A stretch of DNA of 64,000 nucleotides from CAIWHR01 sp040007035 (lineage in GTDB: Bacteria; Pseudomonadota; Gammaproteobacteria; Burkholderiales; Casimicrobiaceae): assembly GCA_040007035.1 (NCBI GenBank), contig JBDTVU010000004.1:1-64000 (forward strand), read 5' to 3'. Shown here in pieces: positions 56,760 through 64,000 of this stretch. The notes under the pieces were generated by a model that was not told the DNA's origin, did not search any database, and saw only the letters and a program-made list of their open reading frames with translations. Position 1 is the first letter of the stretch, and every line of letters starts with the position of its first letter. A program made the translations under genes and the position numbers.

Positions 56760-58157
56760 ATGATGACCGATTTCCACAACCACCCGTACGACGCCATTGC
56801 CATCGGCGAATCCGAGACTGCGACGCGATCCATTTCGGCGACCGAGGTCGAAGGCTTGGCGATGGCCGCAGGCGAGGTCGACCCGTTCCACCTCGAGGGC
56901 TCGAATCCCGCGCGCGGCGAGGCACTGGCGGCGCCGGGCGCGGCGGCGATTGCGATGATCTCGGGTATGCTGCTGCGCCGGCTGCCCGGCCCGGGCAGCC
57001 AGATCGTTGCCACCCAGTTCCATTACGCGGGGACGCTCGGCGCCGGCGACACCCTGACGGCGACGGTGACGGCGAAGACCAAGCATGACCGCGGCCACCG
57101 GATCGATTTCGCCTGCCGCTGCGTCAATCAGCGCGGTGAGACGCTGGTCGAAGGAGTGGCCACCGTCGCCGCGCCGACGGCGTTGGTGAAGTATTCGAAC
57201 GTCGCCACGCCGGAGGTCATCCTGCGGCGCAACGACGGCTTCACCCGGCTGCTGGCCCAGTGCCAGGGGCTGCCGCCGGTCACCTGCGCGATCGTTCACC
57301 CCTGCGACCGCGACTCGCTGCTGGGGCCGATCGAGGCGGCACGCCGCGGGCTGATCATTCCGGTGCTGGTGGGGCCGGAGGCGAAGATCCGCGCGGTCGC
57401 CAAAGCCGAGGGCGCCGACATCGCGCCGTACCGGATCGTCGGCACCGAGCACAGCGCCGCCGCCGCCGACCGCGCAGTGGCGATGGCCCGGGCCGGCGAG
57501 GTCGAGTCGTTGATGAAGGGCAGCCTGCACACCGACGAGCTGATGGGGGCGGTGGTGTCGTCGGCGACCGGGCTGCGCACCGCGCGCCGGATCAGCCACG
57601 TGTACGTGATGGACGTGCCGGCATACCCGAAACTGCTGCTGGTGACCGACGCCGCGGTCAACATCTTTCCCGACCTCCAGCAAAAGGTCGACATCGTGCA
57701 GAACGCGATCGAACTCGCCCGCGTGCTCGGCATCGACAAGCCGAAGGTCGCGATCCTGTCGGCTGTGGAGACGATCAACCCGAAGATCCAGTCGACGCTC
57801 GACGCTGCGGCGCTGTGCAAGATGTCCGACCGCGGCCAGATCTCCGGCGGCATCCTCGACGGCCCGCTCGCCTTCGACAACGCAATCTCGGCCGAGGCGG
57901 CGCGGGCGAAGAAGATCGTCTCGCCGGTGGCGGGCCACGCCGACATCCTGCTCGTACCCGACCTCGAAGCAGGCAACATGCTGGCGAAGCAGTTGCAGTA
58001 CCTCGCCGGCGCCGACGCTGCCGGAATCGTCGTCGGCGCCCGCGTCCCGATCGTGCTGACGTCGCGTGCCGACAGCATCCGCACCCGGCTGGCGTCGATC
58101 GCCGTGCTGAAGCTCCTCGCCCACAGCCGCCGTCCGCAGGGGCCGAAGGGCGACTGA
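56760..58157 (+). CDS. Bifunctional MaoC-like hydratase / phosphate acyltransferase
   Basis: A 465-residue fusion. Residues 1-150 are a MaoC-type hot-dog domain; the motif reads GEVDPFHLE, so the usual catalytic Asp of SGDxNPxH is Glu, with His kept. Residues 160-465 are a phosphate acetyl/butyryltransferase domain (SLMKGSLHTDELMGAVV, GPLAFDNAISAEAA, LEAGNMLAKQL). Such fusions are widespread in betaproteobacteria and are usually next to ackA; no acetate kinase is present here. Two ATGs (56760, 56763) are possible starts. Confidence 0.88.
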   Translation: MMTDFHNHPYDAIAIGESETATRSISATEVEGLAMAAGEVDPFHLEGSNPARGEALAAPGAAAIAMISGMLLRRLPGPGSQIVATQFHYAGTLGAGDTLTATVTAKTKHDRGHRIDFACRCVNQRGETLVEGVATVAAPTALVKYSNVATPEVILRRNDGFTRLLAQCQGLPPVTCAIVHPCDRDSLLGPIEAARRGLIIPVLVGPEAKIRAVAKAEGADIAPYRIVGTEHSAAAADRAVAMARAGEVESLMKGSLHTDELMGAVVSSATGLRTARRISHVYVMDVPAYPKLLLVTDAAVNIFPDLQQKVDIVQNAIELARVLGIDKPKVAILSAVETINPKIQSTLDAAALCKMSDRGQISGGILDGPLAFDNAISAEAARAKKIVSPVAGHADILLVPDLEAGNMLAKQLQYLAGADAAGIVVGARVPIVLTSRADSIRTRLASIAVLKLLAHSRRPQGPKGD

Positions 58158-58292
58158 CGCCGGCGGCACGCGCCGGTCGCGCGCAAGACCGCGGAAGCGT
58201 CGGCGCATTGGCGAGCGCCATCATGCGGCGAGCGTGCCGGTGCTGCGCGCCGTGCCTCGACACGCCCTCCCGGCGCGGCGCATCATCGCGCG

Positions 58293-59717
58293 ATGGCCGA
58301 CTCCCCGCGTTTCGCTGCCGGCGTCCGCATCGAGCACGACGCGCTCGGCGACGTGCGCGTGCCCGCCGATCGGCTGTGGGGCGCGCAGACGCAGCGCTCG
58401 ATCGAAAACTTCCCCATCGGCCGCGACCGCTATCGTTGGGGCCGTGACGTGATCCGCGCGTTCGGCCTCGTCAAGCAGTGCGCGGCGCGCGCGAACGCCG
58501 GGCTGGGCGAGCTGCCGCGCGAGAAGGCGGCGCTGATCGCCCGCGCCGCGCAGGAGGTCGTCGACGGCGCGCTCGACGCCGAGTTCCCGCTCGTCGTCTG
58601 GCAGACAGGCTCGGGCACGCAGTCAAACATGAACGCGAACGAGGTGATCGCCAATCGCGCGATCCAGCTCGCCGGCGGCGTGGTCGGCTCGAAGACGCCG
58701 ATCGACCCCAACGACGACGTCAACCGCGGCCAGTCGTCGAACGACGCGTTCCCGGCGGTGATGCACGTCGCCGCGGTCGAGGCGATCGAGTCGGCGCTGC
58801 TGCCGGCGGTCGCCGCGCTGCAGGCGACGCTGACCGCGAAGGCCGGCGACTACGCGGGACTGGTGATGCTCGGGCGCACGCACCTGCAGGACGCGACGCC
58901 GGTGACGCTCGGGCAGGTGATCGGCGGCTGGGCGGCGCAGGTCGACGCCGCGCAGGCGACGATCCGCGCCGCGCTTCAGGGCCTCTACGCGCTGGCGCTC
59001 GGCGGCACCGCGGTCGGCACCGGGCTCAACGCGCATCCGCGCTTCGGCGAGACCGTCGCCCGCGAGCTGGCCGAGGTGACCGGCCGGCCGTTCGTCGCCG
59101 CGGCGAACAAGTTCGCGGCACTCTCCGCGCACGACGCGGTGGTCACCGCCAGTGCGTCGCTGCGCACGCTCGCCGGCGCGTTGATGAAGATCGGCAACGA
59201 CGTCCGCTGGTACGCGAGCGGCCCGCGTGCCGGAATCGGCGAGATCACGATTCCGGACAACGAGCCGGGCTCGTCGATCATGCCGGGCAAGATCAACCCG
59301 ACGCAGTGCGAAGCGCTGACGCAGGTCGCCGTGCAGGTGTTCGGCAACGACCACGCGGTGGCGTTCGCCGGCTCGCAGGGCAACTTCCAGCTCAACGTCT
59401 ACAAGCCGGTGATGCTCCACAACGTGCTCGAGTCCGCCGGGCTGCTGGCCGCCGCCGTGCGCTCGTTCGACGAGCGCTGCGCGCGTGGCGTCGAGCCCGA
59501 CCGGGCGCGGATCGACGCCCACGTCGCCACGTCGCTGATGCTCGTCACCGCGCTCAATCCGCACATTGGCTACGCCAACGCGGCGCGAATCGCGCTCGCC
59601 GCGTACCGCGACGGCACGTCGCTGCGCGCGGCCGCGCTCGACCTCGGCCTGGTGACGGCGGAGGACTTCGACCGCTGGGTGCGGCCGGAGGCGATGACGC
59701 GACCGGGAACCGGTTGA
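58293..59717 (+). CDS. fumC: Fumarate hydratase class II
   Basis: The oxygen-stable, iron-independent fumarase, 474 residues. The substrate and catalytic segments are WQTGSGTQSNMNANEVIANRA, the RTHLQDATP motif with the catalytic His, and the superfamily signature GSSIMPGKINPTQCEA with its mobile-loop serine. ATG at 58293, 135 bases after maoC-pta, a spacer with nothing visible. Convergent with the M20 peptidase gene. Confidence 0.97.
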   Translation: MADSPRFAAGVRIEHDALGDVRVPADRLWGAQTQRSIENFPIGRDRYRWGRDVIRAFGLVKQCAARANAGLGELPREKAALIARAAQEVVDGALDAEFPLVVWQTGSGTQSNMNANEVIANRAIQLAGGVVGSKTPIDPNDDVNRGQSSNDAFPAVMHVAAVEAIESALLPAVAALQATLTAKAGDYAGLVMLGRTHLQDATPVTLGQVIGGWAAQVDAAQATIRAALQGLYALALGGTAVGTGLNAHPRFGETVARELAEVTGRPFVAAANKFAALSAHDAVVTASASLRTLAGALMKIGNDVRWYASGPRAGIGEITIPDNEPGSSIMPGKINPTQCEALTQVAVQVFGNDHAVAFAGSQGNFQLNVYKPVMLHNVLESAGLLAAAVRSFDERCARGVEPDRARIDAHVATSLMLVTALNPHIGYANAARIALAAYRDGTSLRAAALDLGLVTAEDFDRWVRPEAMTRPGTG

Positions 59718-59726
59718 CGCCGGCGC

Positions 59727-60914
59727 TCAGGCGGCGCGGTGCGACGCGCCCGCCGCGAGCTGCTGCTCGGCGAGCGTCACCCAGTAGCTCGCGCCGACCG
59801 CCAGCGCATCGTCGTTGAAGTCGTAGTGCGGGTTGTGCAGCCCCGGCGTCTGCGCGCCGCGTCCGCTGCCGAGCCAGACGTAGCAGCCGGGCTTCGCCTC
59901 GAGCATGAACGCGAAGTCCTCGCTTCCCATTTCCGGCACCGGGTCGGTGTCGACGTTGGCGGCGCCGACGACGGCGGTGGCGGCGGCGATCGCGTGCCGG
60001 GCCTCGGCCTCCGAATTGACGGTCGCCGGATAGCGTCGTTCGTAACGGACCGTCGCGCTCATCTCGAACGTCGCAGCGATGCCGGCGACGATCGTGCGCA
60101 GCCGCTGCTCGATCAGCTCCTGCACGTCGCGCCGGAACGTGCGCACGGTGCCGCGCAGCACGACTTCCTGCGGAATCACGTTCCAGGTGTCGCCGCCGTG
60201 GACCTGGGTGACGCTGACCACGCCCGCATCGAGCGGATGGAGGTTGCGGGCGACGATCGTCTGCAGCGCGCTGATCGCGTGCGCGACGAACAGCATCGGG
60301 TCCTTGCCCTCGTACGGCATCGCCGCGTGCGCGCCTTTGCCGGTGACGACGATCTCGAAGATGTCGTACGCGCCCATCAACGGGCCCGCCTTGGTGGCGA
60401 ACGCGCCGACCGGCATCCGCGGCCAGTTGTGCATCCCGTACACGGCGCGCATCGGGAAGCGGTCGAACAGCCCCTCTTCGACCATCACCCGGCCACCGCC
60501 TTCGTTCTCCTCGGCCGGCTGGAAGATGAAGTAGACGGTGCCGTCGAAGCGCTTCGTCCGCGCCAGTGCCGCGGCGGCGCCGAGCAGCATCGTCGTGTGG
60601 CCGTCGTGGCCGCAGGCGTGCATCTTCCCTGCGTGCTTCGACGCGTGGGCGACGCCGCTCTTTTCGTGGATGTGCAGCGCGTCGAGGTCGGCGCGCAGGC
60701 CGATCGCCGCCGCGCCGCCACCGGCGCGCAGCACGCCGACGACGCCGGTCTTCGCGAGCCCGGTGTGCACGTCGAGGCCGAACGAACGCAGCTTGTCGGC
60801 GACGAACGCGCCGGTCGCGCTTTCCTCGAACGCGGTTTCCGGATGCGCGTGCAGATGGTGGCGCCACGTCTTCATCTCGGGGACAAGCGCGGCGATTTCC
60901 GGAACGAGCTTCAT
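59727..60914 (-). CDS. M20-family amidohydrolase (hippurate hydrolase-like)
   Basis: A 395-residue metallo-amidase of the M20D group. Metal-binding and catalytic motifs are HACGHDGHTTML, QPAEENEGGG, YGMHNWP and the C-terminal GSEDFAFM; the small dimerisation domain lies between (GKGAHAAMPYEGKDP). The family cleaves N-acyl or N-aminoacyl amino acids; the substrate is unknown. ATG at 60914 gives the usual N-terminus with WRHHLHAHPE. It is divergent from glpD. Confidence 0.92.
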   Translation of the reverse strand: MKLVPEIAALVPEMKTWRHHLHAHPETAFEESATGAFVADKLRSFGLDVHTGLAKTGVVGVLRAGGGAAAIGLRADLDALHIHEKSGVAHASKHAGKMHACGHDGHTTMLLGAAAALARTKRFDGTVYFIFQPAEENEGGGRVMVEEGLFDRFPMRAVYGMHNWPRMPVGAFATKAGPLMGAYDIFEIVVTGKGAHAAMPYEGKDPMLFVAHAISALQTIVARNLHPLDAGVVSVTQVHGGDTWNVIPQEVVLRGTVRTFRRDVQELIEQRLRTIVAGIAATFEMSATVRYERRYPATVNSEAEARHAIAAATAVVGAANVDTDPVPEMGSEDFAFMLEAKPGCYVWLGSGRGAQTPGLHNPHYDFNDDALAVGASYWVTLAEQQLAAGASHRAA

Positions 60915-61034
60915 GCGGACTCCGTGACGGCGCGGCGAAATGCCGCGGCGAACGACAATGTTAGCGCAGGCGAGGCTTCGGTGCGACGCGCTGCTGCGGT
61001 AGAATGAGAGCGTCATCACTCTCTCCGTTCAGCC

Positions 61035-62540
61035 ATGTCCGCCGCCGCTTTCGACCTCCTCGTCATTGGCGCCGGCATCAACGGCGCGGGCATCGCGCGC
61101 GATGCGGCTGGCCGCGGCCTGTCGGTGCTCGTCGTCGAGCAGGACGACATCGCCGCCGCGACGTCGCAGTGGAGCACCAAGCTGATCCACGGCGGCCTCC
61201 GCTATCTCGAGTACTACGAATTCCGTCTCGTCCGCGAGTCACTGTCCGAGCGCGAGATCGTGCTGCGGCAGGCGCCGCATCTCGTCGCGCCGCTGCAGTT
61301 CGTCCTGGCGCACGAGCCGCACCTGCGGCCGGCGTGGATGATCCGGATGGGGCTCTTCATGTACGACCATCTGTCGCGGCGGGTGACGCTGCCGGCATCG
61401 TTCGGCGTCAACCTCGCGGGCTCGAAATGGGGCGCCGGGCTGAAGCCCCGCTTCGGCAAGGGCTTCGTCTACGCCGACGCGCGCGTCGACGACGCGCGGC
61501 TCGTGCTCGCCAACGAAATGGCGGCGCGCGACCTCGGTGCAGACGTCCGCGTGCGCACGCGGCTGACCGGCGCGGTGCGCCAACAGGGGCATTGGCGCGC
61601 GACGCTTACCGGGCCGGACGGCACGACGACGGAGGTCACCGCGCGAGCGATCGCCAACGTTGCGGGGCCGTGGGTCAAGGTCATCCGCGACGCCGTCGGC
61701 GCGACGCCGTCGAAGGAGAACGTTCGCCACGTCAAGGGCAGCCACATCGTCGTGCCGCGCGTGCATGCGGAAAATCACGCATACCTGCTGCAGAACGCCG
61801 ACAACCGGATCGTGTTCGTCATTCCGTTCGAAGGCCGCTATTCGCTGATCGGCACCACCGACGTGCCTGTTACCGAGTTCGAGCGGCCGGAGATCTCCGC
61901 CACCGAGGTCGACTACCTGCTCGACCTTGCCAACACCTATCTCGACCGGCCGCTGACGAAGGCCGACGTGGTGTGGACGTTCTCGGGCATCCGGCCGCTG
62001 TACGACGACGGTGCGTCCGACCCGTCGGCGATCACCCGCGACTACGTGCTGAAGCTCGATGGCGGTGGCGACGCCGGCGCGCCGCTTTTGTCCGTCTACG
62101 GCGGCAAGATCACGACGTACCGCAAGCTCGCCGAGCACGTAATGGACGAGCTGCAGCCGTTCTTCCCGAAGATGAAGCCGGGCTGGACGAAGGACGTGCC
62201 GCTGCCCGGCGGCGACTTGCCGGCGGGCGGTCTGGCCGCGTGGACGGCGGAGCTCGCGCGTCGCTATCCGGCGGTGCCGGCCGATGTCGTCGCGGGACTC
62301 GCGCGTCGCCACGGCTCGCTTGCGCCGAAGATTCTCGGTGACGAACAAACGCCGGCGAGTCTTGGCGAAATCTTCGGCAACGGGCTGACCGCTGCGGAAG
62401 TCCGCTACATGGTGCGCGAGGAATGGGCGCGCACGGCCGACGACGTGCTGTGGCGGCGGAGCAAGTGCGGCCTCGGCCTGGACGACGCCGCCCGCGCGCG
62501 CGTCGCCGCGTGCGTCGCGCAGGCGCGCGCCGCCGCGTGA
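61035..62540 (+). CDS. glpD: Aerobic glycerol-3-phosphate dehydrogenase
   Basis: GlpD is the membrane-bound FAD enzyme oxidising glycerol-3-phosphate to DHAP with electrons to quinone. The 501-residue product has the FAD motif LLVIGAGINGAGIARDAAGRG and the KLIHGGLRYLEYYEFRLV family motif, plus HVKGSHIVVPR and GTTDVP. E. coli GlpD is also 501 residues. A TAGAAT at 61000-61005 might be its -10. Its stop overlaps the start of the HAD gene. Confidence 0.95.
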   Translation: MSAAAFDLLVIGAGINGAGIARDAAGRGLSVLVVEQDDIAAATSQWSTKLIHGGLRYLEYYEFRLVRESLSEREIVLRQAPHLVAPLQFVLAHEPHLRPAWMIRMGLFMYDHLSRRVTLPASFGVNLAGSKWGAGLKPRFGKGFVYADARVDDARLVLANEMAARDLGADVRVRTRLTGAVRQQGHWRATLTGPDGTTTEVTARAIANVAGPWVKVIRDAVGATPSKENVRHVKGSHIVVPRVHAENHAYLLQNADNRIVFVIPFEGRYSLIGTTDVPVTEFERPEISATEVDYLLDLANTYLDRPLTKADVVWTFSGIRPLYDDGASDPSAITRDYVLKLDGGGDAGAPLLSVYGGKITTYRKLAEHVMDELQPFFPKMKPGWTKDVPLPGGDLPAGGLAAWTAELARRYPAVPADVVAGLARRHGSLAPKILGDEQTPASLGEIFGNGLTAAEVRYMVREEWARTADDVLWRRSKCGLGLDDAARARVAACVAQARAAA

Positions 62541-63352
62541 CCGACGCTGCGCCGGCACCGGCAATGCAGCCGCTGGCGCAAATGCCCGACGCCGTGCGCC
62601 GCGCGATTCGCGGCGTCCTCACCGACATCGACGACACGTTGTCGACGCACGGCCGCCTGACCGCCGGCGCCTACGCCGCGATGGAGCGGCTGCGCGCCGC
62701 AGGCAAGCTCGTGATTCCGATCACCGGCCGCCCCGCCGGCTGGTGCGACCACATCGCGCGGATGTGGCCGGTCGATGCCGTGGTCGGCGAGAACGGCGCG
62801 CTGTGGATGCGCTACGACGAAGGAGCGCGCCGGCTCGTCCGCGGCTACGCCGTGCCGGACGCCGAGCGACGCGCCAACCGTGCCCGGCTGGCCGCCATCG
62901 GCGAATGGATCGCCGCCGCGGTGCCCGGCTGCGCGCTCGCGTCGGACCAGCTCTATCGCGAGACGGACCTCGCGATCGATTTCCGCGAGGACGTGCCGCC
63001 GCTCCCGCGAGCGAGCGTCGACCGCATCGTCGCGCTGATGGAAGCCGAGGGCATGACGGCGAAAGTCAGCTCGATCCACGTCAACGGCTGGTTCGGCCGC
63101 TACGACAAGCTGGCGATGACGCGGACACTGCTGGCCGAGGCGTTCGGCATCGACGTCGACGCCGAGCGTGCGCGCTTCGCCTTCGTCGGCGACTCGCCCA
63201 ACGACGCGCCGATGTTCGCGTTCTTCCCCAATGCCGTCGGCGTCGCCAACGTCCGCGAATTCGCCGACCGGATCGCGACGCTGCCCGCGTACGTGACGTT
63301 CGCCGAAGCCGGCGCGGGCTTTGCCGAGCTCGCGGCGGCGCTGCTCGCCTAG
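62537..63352 (+). CDS. HAD-IIB phosphatase coupled to glpD
   Basis: A 271-residue HAD hydrolase from the GTG at 62537, which overlaps the glpD stop as GTGA; an ATG at 62564 would give 262 residues. HAD motif I is LTDIDDTLSTHG, motif II ITGRP, and motif IV FVGDSPNDAPMF; a type IIB cap lies between, as in sucrose-phosphate and mannosyl-phosphoglycerate phosphatases. The substrate is unknown; coupling to glpD suggests a small phosphorylated polyol or sugar. Confidence 0.85.
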   Translation: MTDAAPAPAMQPLAQMPDAVRRAIRGVLTDIDDTLSTHGRLTAGAYAAMERLRAAGKLVIPITGRPAGWCDHIARMWPVDAVVGENGALWMRYDEGARRLVRGYAVPDAERRANRARLAAIGEWIAAAVPGCALASDQLYRETDLAIDFREDVPPLPRASVDRIVALMEAEGMTAKVSSIHVNGWFGRYDKLAMTRTLLAEAFGIDVDAERARFAFVGDSPNDAPMFAFFPNAVGVANVREFADRIATLPAYVTFAEAGAGFAELAAALLA

Positions 63353-63384
63353 CGCGGACGGCCGGCGGTCGCCGGCGACGTTGG

Positions 63385-64000
63385 CTACTTCGCGGCGGCC
63401 AGCGCCGCGAGCTTGCCGAGGTCGACCTGCTTCAACGCCCCGGCCAGCGCGTCGGGGTCGACCCCCGAACCGCGCACCGAGACGCTGAAGCGATCGGAGG
63501 CGATGACGTCGACCTCGCCGCTGCGGCCGCGCCGGTCGTAGCGCTCATGGACGAGCGTGCCGTCGACACGGCGCGTGCGCTCGTAGCCGCTGTCGGTTTC
63601 CTTTTCCATGCTCGGATCGAACTTCGCCGCCAGGCCGGCGAGGCCGGACAGCGAACCCATGTCGGCGATCTCGATCGTGATCCGGCCGTCGCCGCCGCTG
63701 TACACGCCGATGGCGCTCGATCCCTTGATTCCCATCGCCTCGCCGCTCTGCCCCGACGATTCGTTGCGCTGCATTCCGGGCAACGCACCCGGCAGCAATT
63801 CGCGGAGGCGGTGGAAATCGACCGGCTGCACGTCGCGACCCCCCGTCACCAGCGCGCCGACGGCGCCCAGCGCCGCGTTGACGTCGGCGGGCGGGGCGTT
63901 CGCGCCCGCGCGCCCGGCCTTGTCGGCCTCTTTGCCGAACTTCTCCAGCGTCTTCAGAGCCTCGCCGACCTTCGCCCGTTCGGCGTCGGTCTTGCCGCCG
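63385..64000 (-). CDS. Hypothetical protein, 5' end outside the window
   Basis: At least 205 codons, open to the window edge. The visible N-terminal part (LKTLEKFGKEADKAGRAGANAPPADVNAALGAVGALV) is helical, low-complexity and alanine-rich; the rest is a mixed region with a repeated I/V-rich pattern (SAIGVYSGGDGRITIEIADMG, then EVDVIASDRFSVSVRGSG) suggesting beta-strands. A GTG at 63849 is unlikely to be the start because good coding sequence continues beyond it. I do not recognise the family. It converges with the HAD gene. Confidence 0.65.
   Translation of the reverse strand, partial: GGKTDAERAKVGEALKTLEKFGKEADKAGRAGANAPPADVNAALGAVGALVTGGRDVQPVDFHRLRELLPGALPGMQRNESSGQSGEAMGIKGSSAIGVYSGGDGRITIEIADMGSLSGLAGLAAKFDPSMEKETDSGYERTRRVDGTLVHERYDRRGRSGEVDVIASDRFSVSVRGSGVDPDALAGALKQVDLGKLAALAAAK

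Overview
The window is a GC-rich chromosome segment carrying the replication-origin neighbourhood of what looks like a betaproteobacterium. The lineage inference rests on gene order and protein character: the sets tRNA-Gln/ispE/lolB/TPR, rsmD-coaD-ferredoxin divergent from ftsY, ntrX-ntrY-DUF4390-rsmB-fmt-def, LysM-dprA-topB, dnaA-dnaN-gyrB, rpmH-rnpA-yidD-yidC-mnmE, mnmG-rsmG-parA-parB and an atpIBEFHAGDC operon are all betaproteobacterial arrangements. I see no insertion sequence, prophage, CRISPR array, rRNA or plasmid signature. Nearly all sequence is core housekeeping; the interest lies in small irregularities.

Layout. 1-3.3 kb (minus): partial tRNA-Gln, ispE, lolB and a TPR lipoprotein-pathway neighbour. 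3.5-6.4 kb (plus): mutM and a dynamin-like GTPase. 6.4-7.9 kb (minus): ferredoxin, coaD, rsmD. 8-10.2 kb (plus): ftsY and rpoH, the latter under a promoter covered by a CIRCE (HrcA) operator. 10.3-19.4 kb (minus): kup, ntrX, ntrY, a DUF4390 protein, rsmB, a 46-codon remnant of htpX, fmt, def. 19.6-24.9 kb (plus): LysM protein, dprA, topB. 24.9-28 kb (minus): a truncated subtilase remnant and two genes that look like the lower half of the Weimberg pentose pathway. 28-33.3 kb (minus): gyrB, dnaN, dnaA. 33.7-41.4 kb (plus): rpmH, rnpA, yidD, yidC, mnmE, an AbrB-type membrane protein, tam, pckG. 41.5-42.4 kb (minus): a PfkB kinase. 42.4-47.2 kb (plus): two parS sites, mnmG, rsmG, parA, parB. 47.2-49.3 kb: peroxiredoxin (minus), then a BNR-repeat protein and a MoaD/ThiS protein (plus). 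49.4-56.5 kb (plus): the complete F1Fo ATP synthase operon. 56.6-64 kb: a MaoC-Pta fusion, fumC, an M20 peptidase (minus), glpD with a coupled HAD phosphatase, and an edge-truncated unknown gene (minus).

Genes on the two sides of about 31.7-33.6 kb point away from each other, DnaA boxes overlap the predicted dnaA and dnaN promoters, and parS sites with parAB lie 9-14 kb away, so oriC is very probably in this interval. The segregation, initiation, gyrase, tRNA-modification (mnmE and mnmG) and membrane-insertion (yidC) genes therefore form one origin-proximal block.

I did not find a clearly new multi-gene system. The best leads are: the deleted htpX whose tail follows the fmt stop codon directly and in frame; rnpA with no standard start codon, apparently starting at a CTG that overlaps the rpmH stop; CIRCE control of rpoH; an NtrX whose AAA+ domain has lost its ATPase motifs; a palindromic operator and upstream small ORF ahead of maoC-pta; and a subtilase reduced to its propeptide end.
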